Part shown: piece after piece, positions 48,129 through 58,690 of the stretch
Layout of the letters: the number at the start of each line of letters is the position of its first letter
How positions within the stretch are numbered: the stretch's first letter is position 1
Origin: Oidiodendron maius Zn
Lineage: Eukaryota > Ascomycota > Leotiomycetes > Myxotrichaceae
DNA: 64,000 nt
Direction of reading: 5' to 3'
NCBI GenBank assembly: GCA_000827325.1
Contig: KN832878.1
Coordinates: 62,001 to 126,000, forward strand
Notes under the pieces: model-generated
What the model was told of the DNA's origin: nothing
The model's input: the letters and a program-made list of their open reading frames with translations, nothing else
Databases searched by the model: none
Translations under genes and position numbers: made by a program

Positions 48129-48359
48129 ATTGTCTGCAATGGACACAGCGCTATGACTGTAGTCGACGTGGGATGGTGGTTGATAGTCGCGATGGACAAA
48201 TTGTGGGATGAAGTGGCGGGGGGCCGAGCGGGGACCGAAACCGGGCCAATGATATGATGATCCGCCATCATCGGAAAAACTCACTGAATTTCACTGAAAA
48301 TATGCTCTGGTGGCCGAACAATTCAATACAACGACCAAGGACTCGAAGAATAACTCGCT
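48129..48359. promoter_or_regulatory. Bidirectional promoter SRP54 / RRP15
   Basis: 231 bp separate two divergent start codons, so both core promoters lie here. No clear TATA element was identified. Confidence 0.45.
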
Positions 48360-49214
48360 ATGGCTGGACCGTACTCGAAAAAACGCAAGGTGGAAGAAGG
48401 AATGAAGGGGAAAGTGATACGACCAACCAAGAAATTCAAAAAGCAAACAGAATATCACAGCGATAGCTCAGGATCCGACCAGGAGCAAGACTTTCCAGCT
48501 GTGAACCTCCAAGATTCAGACGAAGAAGAGCTTAGCGCAGCAGACCTTATCACTAGCGATTCTCCAGATGCGGAAGATAAGCCTAAGCTAGATTCATCAG
48601 AAGAAGACTCCGTGGCCACGAGCGAGTCAAATTCAGATTCTAATTCAGATTCTAATGAGACAAATTCGAACCCAAACTTAATACGAAAACGCAAGCGCAA
48701 TGACCCTGACGCATTCGCGACATCTATGTCTAAGATACTAGGCTCGAAATTATCAGCTTCAAAACGTATCGACCCTGTCCTTTCTAGGAGCGCCACTGCT
48801 CTTCAAGCTAGTAAAGAAATCACTGATTTGGCTCTTGAGAAGAAGGCTAGGGCAAAGCTCAGAGAGGAAAAAAAGACAGCACTGGACAAAGGGAGAGTTA
48901 AGGATGTTCTTGGGGTCAGCACGGCATTTGACGCATTGAATGGGGAAAAGGAAAGTGGTCTGACTGCCCAGGAGACGATGGAGTTAGAGAAAAGGCTGAG
49001 GAAGACTGCCCAGAGGGGTGTTGTAAAACTGTTTAATGCGGTAAGAGCCGCACAGATCAAAGGCGAAGAGGTAGCAAGGAATGCACGAAATATGGGACTT
49101 GTTGGGCAAGGGCGGAGAGAGGAGAAGATCACGGAGATGAGCAAAAAGGGTTTCTTGGAATTGATTGCGGGAGGCGGGGACGGCTTGAAAGCAGGCGAGA
49201 ACGAGGAAGCTTGA
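48360..49214 (+). CDS. RRP15: Ribosomal RNA-processing protein Rrp15
   Basis: Rrp15 is a nucleolar factor of pre-60S particles needed for 27S pre-rRNA processing. A single exon of 284 aa. The first 110 residues are a basic start (GPYSKKRKVEEG) followed by a long acidic Ser/Asp/Glu region with Asn-Ser-Asp repeats. The conserved domain begins NDPDAFATSMSKILGSKL and includes KARAKLREEKK, RVKDV, and the signature RKTAQRGVVKLFNAVRAAQ near residues 220-238, ending with MSKKGFLELIAGG. It lies in a short stretch of genes for ribosome and protein targeting (NOP10, NOB1, SRP54). Confidence 0.92.
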   Translation: MAGPYSKKRKVEEGMKGKVIRPTKKFKKQTEYHSDSSGSDQEQDFPAVNLQDSDEEELSAADLITSDSPDAEDKPKLDSSEEDSVATSESNSDSNSDSNETNSNPNLIRKRKRNDPDAFATSMSKILGSKLSASKRIDPVLSRSATALQASKEITDLALEKKARAKLREEKKTALDKGRVKDVLGVSTAFDALNGEKESGLTAQETMELEKRLRKTAQRGVVKLFNAVRAAQIKGEEVARNARNMGLVGQGRREEKITEMSKKGFLELIAGGGDGLKAGENEEA

Positions 49215-49447
49215 AGATGAGAGAGTGGTTCACAACAAGATAGTGATTAAGTTGGAAGGTGTGGCGTTTTTGATTTTAGAAATGCTCTCTCCAGAGCTCT
49301 ATATGTACATGCCAACAACGGCTAGAACTACATATATATGAGGATTCATGATACCCTCTAAATGACATCCTGTCGATCCAGACCCATTCCAGCCTTCATG
49401 AAACGCCCTGCACATGGTCTCTATATCTTTCACCCATTCTCTGAGCT

Positions 49448-50183
49448 CTACTTCTGGCCAAAGTCACTAGCCTGCATATTTCTCGTCATCGCAGGAAGCT
49501 TGACCCTTAATCCATTCAGCTCCTCATTCATGATGACTTGGCAGCCAAGTCTCGAGGTTTCAGTAAGGCCGAAGGCTAAATCAAGCATGTCGTTCTCGTC
49601 GTCATCCGGCTCAGGCATTTTGTCGTACAACGCTTCGTCCTCGACAATAACATGACATGTGGAGCATGCACAAGAACCTCCACACGCACCTATTGTATCT
49701 TAGCCGTAAGTAGCACCCTAGAAATCGAGTATTATACCTTCCATCTCAATATCGTTTGCCTGTGCAACGTCTAGTAAGTTGTCGCCTTTTGAAACAGCGA
49801 TTTTATGTTCGTCTCCTTCTTTGTCGATAAATGTGACGTAGAGTCTGCTTCCATATCAGCACCATGTTGCTAACTGCGGGAATTTTGACATACTCTTCGC
49901 CGGCCTTCGGTGGCGACCAGTCACCATGCGCCGCCAATCGAGTCGTGGAAAAATTCCTTCTCGAAGGCGACGATTTAGAAAGAAATGATATTTCGCGGTG
50001 TGTTTCACTGCTTCTTCGCGGGATTGACACTCTTGACGTCCAGGACGAGGGCTGCGTGTGAGTAATGTAGGAGATTGTTCGGGATTGTACTGCTTGTGGT
50101 CCTCGATACGGAGTCCATAGACATTGTACAATTTCTCTTCTGAGGTGTAATAGACTTCGGTTTGTTATTCTAAGCGTAGCCAT
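49448..50183 (-). CDS. YAH1: Mitochondrial [2Fe-2S] ferredoxin (adrenodoxin-like, Yah1)
   Basis: Yah1 passes electrons from Arh1 to Fe-S cluster assembly and to haem A and coenzyme Q synthesis in the mitochondrial matrix. Three exons (50183-49894, 49844-49738, 49689-49448) give 212 aa. The first 90 residues are a long Arg/Ser-rich presequence. The ferredoxin domain starts ELYVTFIDKEGDEHKIAV. Cluster ligands are in GACGGSCACSTCHV (three Cys, spaced 5 and 2) and the fourth in RLGCQVIM. DEALYDKMPEPDDDENDML is the acidic helix used for partner binding in this family. The second junction falls between EMEG and ACGG. It is divergent from UGO1. Confidence 0.95.
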
Positions 50184-50554
50184 CTTGAATGCGCGTAGGT
50201 GAATCGTCTTATTTCTTAGAAGGTGGCAGGCGGATGTTCCGGCGAGGCTGACCAGGAGACTTAGAAACGCTCTGGGTAGGAGAAAAGCAAAAATATTAAA
50301 AAATTGTCATCAAACAATAGTGTATTTATACAGCACTATGGCTGCACTTCCGGTCGTTGCAATCGCGGGTGGTGGAGGTTGAAAACATGGCTTCGGCATT
50401 GAGCGTCGGGCAAACCGTCGATATAAAATAAATTATTTCCTAGTTTGGCCGATGACATCCTTACCTTTCTGGAGCTTGCACGCCGGTCTTCTTCTCTAGA
50501 AAACAACAACAACAACCCAACCTGATCCTCCAGGTCTGCAAATCAAGGGACATA
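50184..50554. promoter_or_regulatory. Bidirectional promoter YAH1 / UGO1
   Basis: 371 bp between two divergent genes for mitochondrial proteins. A run of CAA triplets (about 50500-50517) lies in the probable UGO1 leader. No known site was identified. Confidence 0.45.
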
Positions 50555-52096
50555 ATGTCAAGTACACGGGATGGTGCGAACCCACTACGGCCTTATTACA
50601 GGCCTCCGTCGATCGGCCGTCCGCAAGATACACCAGCGGCATCGAGCTCAGTCCATGGACCAAGGTATGGCAGCGCGGCATCCTACGCGTCGTCTGCGCG
50701 CGACATATTCTCGGATGTTGATTATAGTGATTACTTCTCCGAAGCCTCGCCATCCACGATAGAGTCAGTGCAGAATATGCTCAATGACTGCCTATACAAA
50801 TACTTCAGCATCCTGCTGAGCCAGCCCTTCGATATTGCAAAGACAGTGCTGCAAGTTCGAAGCCCGGGACGAAGTGAGAGCGTTCCAAATTCTATGCAGA
50901 TTCAGTCGCCATCATCTAGTCAAAGGAATGCTGGTTTCAGTGATGTACGGCTGCTAGTATTAGGCCGAGTGATTTTGCTAATTCTTTTGACAGTACCAAG
51001 ACCTCTATGGATCAGATTCCGACCCTGATGAACCTGCGTACTTCACCTCCCCAACCATTTCTCCACACTTATATACAACTTCTCGGCCACGGAGACGCCA
51101 TAGCGACCGATCTCTCTCGCCTACATCACCAAAACAAACGACTCCGTCTCACAAGCTAATTCTGAAGAAGAACGACTCGGTGCTGGAAGTAATAGGACAA
51201 GAATGGACCAAAGAAGGGGCGTGGGGCGTATGGAAAGGGTCAAATACCACATTTGTCTATTCATTCCTCCTAAAAACTCTGGAGAGTTGGTCCAGTGGCC
51301 TCTTATCTGCCCTGATCAACGTGCCTGACCCAGGAACTGTCGCGGGACTCGGTGCCGTGTCAGATCTTGTTGATACTTCTTACCCGTGGTCATCTTTTGG
51401 AGTAGCAGTCGCAGCTGCAGTTGCAGCCAGCCTTGTGCTCGCACCGCTGGATCTCGTCCGAACTAGGTCAGTACTGCCCGATTTCATGCCGATGATACTA
51501 ACGGATCTAGACTTATCCTAACGCCCATCTCGGAGCCTAGACGCTCGCTCTCGCAAAACCTCCGTGCTCTCCCATCATACGTCTGCCCCGCACCCTTAAT
51601 GGTACCGACTATCCTCCATAGCCTCGTGGATCCGGCAATGTCCCACTGCACACCTATCCTCCTACGGTCGCACCTCTCCATTGATCCAGTCCTCACGCCC
51701 ACTACGTACAGTTTGTGCAAATTTATGTCCCGGACATTAGAGCTTTTCCTCCGGCTTCCCCTCGAGACTGTATTAAGAAGATGCCAAATGTCGGTTCTTG
51801 CTTCTGATGCATATACTATGGAAGGACAACGGAAGCTATTGACGACGGTTGAAATAGGGCCATATAAGGGCATCGTTGGTACAATGTGGAGTATTATGCG
51901 AGAGGAGGGAATCCCTAATCTGGAATCGTTGGCTGAAGCCAATACGAAGAGTGGATCTGGGAGAAAGAAGTTGGGGAAGAAAGGACAGGGCGTTGAAGGA
52001 CTATGGAGAGGTTGGAGGGTGGGCATGTGGGGCCTTGTTGGTATGTGGGGTGCTGGTGCGCTGGGTGGGAACGGCAATAGCGGTGGGGAGTTCTAA
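50555..52096 (+). CDS. UGO1: Mitochondrial fusion and transport protein Ugo1-like
   Basis: Ugo1 is a modified carrier-family protein of the outer membrane that links Fzo1 and Mgm1 in mitochondrial fusion. Three exons (50555-50944, 50994-51466, 51511-52096) give 482 aa; yeast Ugo1 is about 500. The N-terminal 65 residues are hydrophilic. Carrier-like half-repeats are visible: ILLSQPFDIAKTVLQVR, VIGQEWTKEGAWGVWKGSNT, LAPLDLVRTRLILTP and LFLRLPLETVLRRCQM, where the usual PxD/ExxK/R motifs are degenerate as in Ugo1. The C-terminus contains an unusual Lys/Gly-rich insert then GVEGLWRGWRVGMWGLVG. Assignment rests on overall layout, so another outer-membrane carrier is possible. Confidence 0.82.
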
Positions 52097-52684
52097 GAGG
52101 AGACTATTTTATTGAGGAGGCTGTTGCTATATTTGTGCAGCGTACGGCGTTGAAGGCATGGATCTGGGTACCGGCCTTATGGTAGAAGGGCGGCAGGAGT
52201 TCCTGGGAAAGAGAAACTCTGCTCTTATCACATGCATACGTGTGTATATGATGGCTCGATTTATAGTCCGATACACAAAAATGATAATGAAATGACGTTC
52301 AGATGGCCGCAGAAAGGTCATACCGTGTTACTTTTTAGACGTAATACTTGGAATCCCAAAGCATGGTCATATTTTGAGCTTCTGCTATGTGTTTGCCCAT
52401 ATGAGTGACGTTACTTATGTTGACACTTTTGTTTTGCAGACGCTCAAGCTGCTAGATCTCTACAAGAAGGAAAGAAAGATCGGCTTTACTCGTAACTGTA
52501 GATGACTTTGTACGGTTTCTATTAGAGACGTTGCGCCGATATCATAAAAGCGGAACTCAGAATTTAGATAAAGGCTACGGAAGACCCCTTCTGTGTTTCC
52601 CCTTCGGAGGAACAGCCGTGTAAAGAATGGAAGTACTTCTAACTAGCAATTTCGAAGATGAAGATGTATCTAACTCTAAATATA
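52097..52684. other. Convergent intergenic region
   Basis: About 590 bp, AT-rich, between the UGO1 stop and the stop of the C2H2/Zn2Cys6 gene. No gene seen. Confidence 0.5.
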
Positions 52685-55166
52685 TTATCCTGCTATATCT
52701 GGAACTTCATTTTTAACTAAACCGGGGGCTATCGTTCTTGCAATTTTCCAATCAACAGGGACGCAGGACTGATATAACGCCACAATGGACTTGAGAGTGC
52801 ACCGGCATAGGATCATCCCGCGCAGAAGAACAAGGCCATCCCCTTCCTCTATCCAATCTTCCTTCTCTTTCTCGAGAGCTGGCCCCCTAGTGATATCAGC
52901 CCATTTTGCGAGCTCGATCGGTGATAGTTGATCTGGAAGACGTTGGTTCTGCAGTCCAGGTGTGCACGCCTGACAGTTATGGATGGCGAATGATTCATAT
53001 GCCCAGACGACTAATGCACCCACCGTCAATGCTATGTATATAATGGGGTCGATACTTTCTCTCATAGACTCTGTCATATCGCAGTAAAATCCAATAATTG
53101 CTGCAGCATGACACAGTGAACGTCTCGAATTAGATGCTTTGGCCCACTCTTTTACGTAGTTTAGTCTGTATTGATGAGCTTGCTGGCGAACTTCCCCGCT
53201 TCCTTCGAGTCCACTTTGTGGCATCAGATCCTTGGACAGGTGGCTCAAAATCCTAATGTTCGAATAGAGGTGAAGATGTGAGAGATGATAGAGTGCAATC
53301 CCATCGTACACGAGAGACTTCTGTCGGTTGTAAACCATATTGTACCAGCCGCTTTTGGTGTGATCTTCCAACCCGTAGTAGAAACGCATGGCCCAGTGTC
53401 GCTCTGCAGTGAATCCAGAAGCATCGGTTTCTGATATATCTATCCGATTGAGCCACTGCCTCCAGGTTTCCAAACGATTCTTAATATGATTCAGTTCAAT
53501 GACAGTGCTAAAGTCTGGCATGTGACTTTTCATCGATCGGTGCCAGAGTCGAGCTTGTAATGAGCATATACCCAACTGTACATCCTCCGCAAGCATTAGA
53601 CCATCGGTTGGATCGTCCAGGATTTCAGACTTCTGGGCTATAACTTGGATCAAGTTACACATCGTAGTATGACTCCGAGCAGCTGGTTCGATCGAATATC
53701 GCGTGTCAAAGATGTGGAGCCCGTTTGCATTATGTAGAGCGTATGTAGATGGTAGAGCATAGTGAAGGTCTTCGACGGCGAGGGCAGGAGGCTGAGAATG
53801 GAGAATGCTGAAGTAGGCATCTATTTTATATAAATATGCCGCTAACCTGGAGATGCATCAGAATGTGCGAATGCTTTGAGGTGGCCTGGTTGTGCACCTT
53901 TGTCTATCCTCGTGCTTCAAAATTCGCAAGGGTAAAAATATCTTTGGGTCGTCAAAAGTAACCTCTGGATCAAAAAACCCAATTTCTCGGAGAGCGGTTA
54001 CCAGGATATTTTTTAGGAATAATGCCCTCGATACTATATCCTCAGCCTTCACATATCAGTAAGGTGTCTTTATAGTATATTTCTTTCATACTTACTCCAC
54101 AATACAAAGCGAATATAATATTATATAAGGCGACTTGAAAGAGGGACATGAGAGAAGCGTCCTCAGTCGTGTATTTAGATGCATTTTGAAGCTATCATGC
54201 CTGTCAATAACCTCTGCATGCATTGGGGAATCAATAAGTTTACAAATCGAGGAAGTACATGAGACATCAATCGTTCATGCATCGCAACTGCCAGCCATTT
54301 TGCTTCTTGATTTCCGCTAAGCCAAGCCCCGATCATCTTCATAGACGATAAAATGAGTGAAGTGTGAGATTTCATCTCAAGTGAAGGGCTGTGGACTATG
54401 GTCCAGCGGTGGTGAAAGTGAGCATAATAAGCTTCGAGGTATTTTCGACTTGCGGCTTTAGGCAAGGGATATAAGTCTCTAGGAATGGGAACGAAATTAG
54501 TTTGAGAGGCTTGCACTATAAGCTCTCTATTTGCATCATTGGACGAATCTCTTTCAATCCTCATAGTAGACCAGTCAATGGGACCATCAAGGTCGGCTCG
54601 AAGAGCGGCTGATACAGGTCGAGGCAGAGTGCCCGAAAGGCCGGGAAGATCTAAGTCTGGAGATTCCCTGGGATTAGTGATAAGTCCCGCAGTGGACATG
54701 CGATCTATTTCGGTATTTGCATCTGGCTGGGGATCGTTGACAGCCGGCATTTCGTGTGGCGAAGTCGAGTCACCGTGAGTGGCTTCATGGTCTCTCAACT
54801 CGTATCTGCATTCTTCAGTGCCTTTCTTCATGCACACTGAACATGGTTTATTGCCATCACACTTGATCTTGCTAGCATGGCAAGTCACGCAGGCATGTTT
54901 GCTCCGTCCAGATGGACGGGGTCTAGCAGAATTGCCATGACGAAGCAGATGGCGCTGCAAACTGTCACTATACCGGAATCGTATTTAGCGCTGGCATCAA
55001 GAATAGAGTGAGGTGCAAACCTTCGACCAAATTCCCGGTGGCAGAATTGGCATTGAAAGCAATTGGTCTCTCTATGGGAGCGCGAGTGTCTGACTAGATG
55101 CTCCTTGCGTGCAAAGCTCTTCTCACAGCCAGAATGCTGGCATGCGTGGCGCCCCTCAGGAGGCAT
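52685..55166 (-). CDS. Dual C2H2 and Zn2Cys6 transcription factor
   Basis: Five exons (55166-55021, 54967-54244, 54191-54096, 54046-53898, 53846-52685) give 758 aa. Two tandem C2H2 fingers come first: CQHSGCEKSFARKEHLVRHS and CQFCHREFGRSDSLQRHLLR, the second completed by the first junction (acceptor TATAG). A Zn2Cys6 cluster follows at once: ACVTCHASKIKC, CSVCMKKGTEEC. The rest is the fungal-specific regulatory domain: WTIVHSPSLEM, a segment LFQVALYNIIFALYC carried by the small third exon, KNILVTALREIGFF, EDRQRLAAYLYKIDAYFSIL across the last junction, and SQPPALAVEDLHYALPS. This arrangement is known in Pezizomycotina. It is divergent from the NmrA-like reductase gene, which makes that gene a natural candidate target. 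Confidence 0.88.
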
Positions 55167-55260
55167 TTAGGACGTATATCTCCAGCATCCATCCATTGCA
55201 ACATGAACTTCAACTTGAGATTCTTTCGATTCTGATATGTTCCCTGCAGTTGGATGCTGA

Positions 55261-55369
55261 TGGGAGCCGGTGGCGGGAGCCGACCTGTGTGCCAAGAAGT
55301 GGGAGCCGAGTGGGAGCCGAGTGGGAGCCGAGTGGGAACCGATTTGAGTGGGAGCCGAAACGGGAGCCG
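55261..55369. repeat. 11-bp minisatellite GTGGGAGCCGA
   Basis: Three perfect tandem copies of GTGGGAGCCGA at 55299-55331 are followed by one copy with a single change (GTGGGAACCGA, 55332-55342) and a fifth perfect copy at 55348-55358 after a 5-base spacer. Degenerate copies with the GGGAGCCG core flank the array at 55261 and 55273 on one side and 55361 on the other. It starts about 95 bp from the start codon of the minus-strand regulator. Confidence 0.9.
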
Positions 55370-55515
55370 TACATCCGATTATCACAAACCACACAGTTTA
55401 TTCAGCAACTCTGGCGATCCGCGCTTTAGAACCAGCGGCACTTATTAATTGTCCTGTGTATTATCCCCGATGATGCTTCGAAATGAAGCCCCACGGCATG
55501 AAGATCCTTCCAAGT

Positions 55516-55557
55516 GGAACGAATATAAATCTCCACGGAACGAATATAAATCTCCAC
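55516..55557. repeat. Perfect 21-bp tandem duplication
   Basis: The unit beginning GGAACGAATATAAATC occurs twice, head to tail, at 55516-55536 and 55537-55557. Each copy carries a TATAAAT element, so it may double a TATA-like box about 170-200 bp before the reductase start codon. Confidence 0.85.
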
Positions 55558-55722
55558 GGATCTCAATCAACTTGTCTCATAAGCATAAGTATTTTAGTTC
55601 CTCAGCTTCTCATCTATCGCGACTCGAGTCTTGAGTTCTCATAACCACCTGTCCTCGAACCTCAAGCAAAGCACGATATCACCAGTGCGCTGTACAAGAA
55701 CAATTTTGTCCCAATTCCAAAC

Positions 55723-56689
55723 ATGTCCGTCATTAAGAATGTCGCAGTTGCTGGTGTGAGTAACATCAGCTTCCGGAATCTCATATCGATAAGTGATTCT
55801 AACCCCTTTCCAGGCAGCAGGTGATCTAGGAACTCCTGTTCTGAACGCTATCGTCAACTCGGGCAAATTCAATGTTACAGTGCTGGTCCGGACTGCAGGA
55901 AAAGCAACGTTTCCTTCATCTGTCAAGGAGGTGGAGGCCGATTTTACATCTGTTTCATCTCTCACCAATGCCCTCAAGGGCCAGGATGCGCTGGTGTCTA
56001 CCGTAGGCACCTCTGGCCTTCAGGGGCAGACCCTCTTGATCGATGCTTCTATTGCAGCAGGTGTTTCGCGTTTCATTCCCTCAGAATTCGGCTCTGATCT
56101 CGACAACCCTAAAGTTGGTGCTCTTCCAGTGTTCGGCTACAAAATGGCTGTTAAGAAGTATGCCGAGGAGAAGGCCAGCGAGCACCCCAACTTCTCATAC
56201 ACCAACATCCGCAATGCAGCATTCCTTGATTGGGGCCTCGAAAAGAGCTTCCTCCTCGACTGGGCATCGGGCAAGCCACGCATCTATGATAGCGGTGACC
56301 AACTCCTCAGCGCCACAACATTGGCAACTGTAGGCCAGGCTGTGGTAGGCGTCTTGCTCCACCCCGAGGAAACCAAGAACAGAGCGGTGCGCATCCACGA
56401 CTTGAGTATCTCGCAGAACAAGCTCCTGGCCATTGCCAAAAAGATTTCTCCAAATAGGACCCTCGAGCCATATCATGACAGCACGGAAAAGATATTCAAG
56501 GGGGCACACGACAAGATAGCCAAAGGCGATTACAGCCCGGGAGTGTTGTTCGAGTTTATCATTTGCTCGCTTTTCGGAGAGGGCTATGGTGCCCTCCACA
56601 CCTCAGAAGCTGATAACAAGCTTTTGGGCATCGCTGGCGATAAGAGTGATGCAGATATTGAGGCGATCCTGAAGCCATTACTAGCTTGA
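55723..56689 (+). CDS. NmrA-like / isoflavone-reductase-like NAD(P)-binding protein
   Basis: Two exons (55723-55755, 55814-56689) give 302 aa, the usual length of this group. The junction rebuilds the dinucleotide-binding loop VAVAG|AAGDLGTPV. VLVRTAGKA at the end of strand 2 carries the Arg that favours NADPH. Further on are VEADFTSVSSLTNALKGQDA, DASIAAGVSRFIPSEFGSDL, and the KMAVKKYAEEKA segment with the conserved Lys. Fungal members include aromatic-alcohol and lignin-related reductases and NmrA-type redox-sensing regulators; the sequence alone does not choose between them. Divergent from the C2H2/Zn2Cys6 regulator. Confidence 0.92.
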
Positions 56690-56817
56690 TTAGACATCTA
56701 GCATTTCTTCTCTTACGTTTTAGCCGGAATATAGCAATAGACATCAATTTTCAATTATTCTTACAATTTTCATTCTTTGTTCCTCTCAGGTCATACAATT
56801 CCATTCTGCCCACTTAC

Positions 56818-58199
56818 TCACTTCAGTTTAATGCTCGTAACATGCACAATCGCCTCAGCAAACCCACAATTCTCCAAGCTGCATCGCTCTGGACCTCTCA
56901 ATCTCCACATTCCACCCATCTGCAAACTAAAAGTTGTGTTACACATCTTAACTTTTAGCGTGCCTTGTCCAACCGAGGCGATTCGAAGGGTTGCATCCTC
57001 AGCACCATCGAATACGAACTTTGAACCTGGTGCTAAGGTCACGGTCCTGAAGTTCATGCCAGATATAGTTACACCCATGGGATGAATGGCGAGATAGTGA
57101 GAAGAGAATGCGAGATCTGCGATCAGAATAGTTAGCCAATCAGTTTCATGAAATGCAAATTGAATCAGAAGTAGAGCTGCGTACTTTCTTCCACCTCCAT
57201 GTCTTCAGATGTCCCAAGACGACCTCTGATCTTGCCAGGGTGTTCTTGCCAAATATCAGACACTTGTTCGCACTTCTCCTTTCTAGTGGCTCTTCTTTCA
57301 GGATCCACTGTGCCGTCACTATGCACCCGGTTAGACCCTCGAGATTCTCGAAGGGTCTCGATCAGTGGGCGATGACTCCAGGACGTGGAGCTGCTATTTG
57401 TCGTACTCGAAAAAGTCGGGGACTGACGGCCATTTTGATTGTCTGCTAACTCTTCTCCCGTGCTAATGAGAATGTTGCCTTGCTGTGACTTAAATTCTCC
57501 CTGAGTGCGTTTGCGGCGTGCCCCAGGTGTGGGAATTAGAATCCTCTCTTTTTCAGTGGTGATTTTGGCTCTCTTCTTGCGGCTCTCATTGAATCCAGAT
57601 CCAGTATCAGTTAATGAGATAGGTCCTCTTTTCATTGGAAGAATACCGGATAGGTCAGACACGGAATGATTTTCTCGAGGTGGATCCTTGAACTTTGGAT
57701 CAGACTCGATGAGAGTTTTGAATGTCCATGAGCTCCCAATCTTCACTGGCACTATTCGAGTTTCTTTCTTGGGCTTGGTTATCTCATGTAAGGAGATGCT
57801 TGGCTCTATCGCAATATCTCCCATGGCCTCGCTGTTAAAAATGCTGATATCTTCTGGGTGATCATTGGCATCGTCGCCCCCTTGCTGCTTCAATGACTTC
57901 TCATTTCGGCCTTTGTGATTCTTTCGTTCCTTCAGTTTCGACTGCTCATTCGTTCCCGTCTTCTCTGTCTGCTTGCTCCTCTTCAGCTGTTTTTCTTCCC
58001 TCGACCTAGAACTTTCTGCCTTCGTGCATTTCACTCGTTTAACCTCTTTCGCCTCCTTGGAGAAGAATGCTATCTCGGGGCTGTGAACGTTTTCCGCAGC
58101 CAGTCCCTTCTGTCTTTGTTTAGCTGCACGAAAATCATTTCCACTCTGAACTAAGAACTGCTCTCCCCTCTTTTTCTTCTGTTCGCATTTTCTGGCCAT
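56818..58199 (-). CDS. Mif2/CENP-C-like cupin protein (divergent)
   Basis: Two exons (58199-57185, 57116-56818) join in frame (EVEEST|NLAFSS region) and give 437 aa. The first 130 residues are highly basic and Lys/Glu/Arg-rich, with candidate nuclear signals. The C-terminal 95 residues resemble the dimerising cupin of CENP-C/Mif2: an opening NLAFSSHYLAIHP, a strand GQGTLKVKM, and FSLQMGGMWRLRGPERCSLE, where typical proteins have a GxGGxFxVPRGNxYxIEN pattern. RRATRKEKCEQVSDIW, about 30 residues before the cupin, looks like a decayed CENP-C motif. The conserved Mif2 N-terminal domain is missing. It may be a paralogue or a fast-evolving true Mif2. Assignment rests on weak motif likeness only. 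Confidence 0.5.
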
Positions 58200-58690
58200 T
58201 TTTCACTTCAATCTGAGTCAAGCCAGACTCTATTCGTTGACGGGAGATGTAATGAATTGTTGTGTTGACGAAAGGATCTACCTTGGCTGAAGATTTTACT
58301 CTGATGTTGCAGGCGAATAGCTTGAGGAGGAACATAAACAATTGGGATTGGGAAGATTAGATTTACGGGGTTAAAAGCGATGTAAAGTGAATTTAATCTG
58401 AAGCAGGGAGAGTTCATACATCACTAGATTATCTTATCACCTAGATATGTTGAAGATGACCTCTCTCCAAGCTTCAATACAATTGTATGCCATAGCATCT
58501 AACTTACGAGTAAACTTAACTATAGTGTCATGCAACCGGGAAGTGCAGAGAGCTGTCCTGCCCAATGTCAGGCTTGGTATCAAGAAGAGCTAATGGCTCC
58601 TCGCACCTAACTCAGATGGCAGCAAGATTTCATGATCATCAGCCATAACAGTAAACGCCGAAGTAAAATTCTTCGCCAGACCCTTTCTCT
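58200..58690. other. Intergenic region
   Basis: About 490 bp between the CENP-C-like gene start and the phosphatase-inhibitor stop. AT-rich; it holds a promoter and a 3' end. No gene seen. Confidence 0.5.

Larger units (their letters stand above)
55167..55722. promoter_or_regulatory. Divergent promoter region regulator / NmrA-like reductase
   Basis: 556 bp between divergent starts. It contains an 11-bp minisatellite and a 21-bp perfect tandem duplication, listed separately, and so is an unusual promoter. Confidence 0.5.

Noticed and set aside
48129-48284. N-terminal extension of SRP54 upstream of 48128
   Set aside because: The frame is open but starts only with GTG, and the family begins at MVLQDLG.
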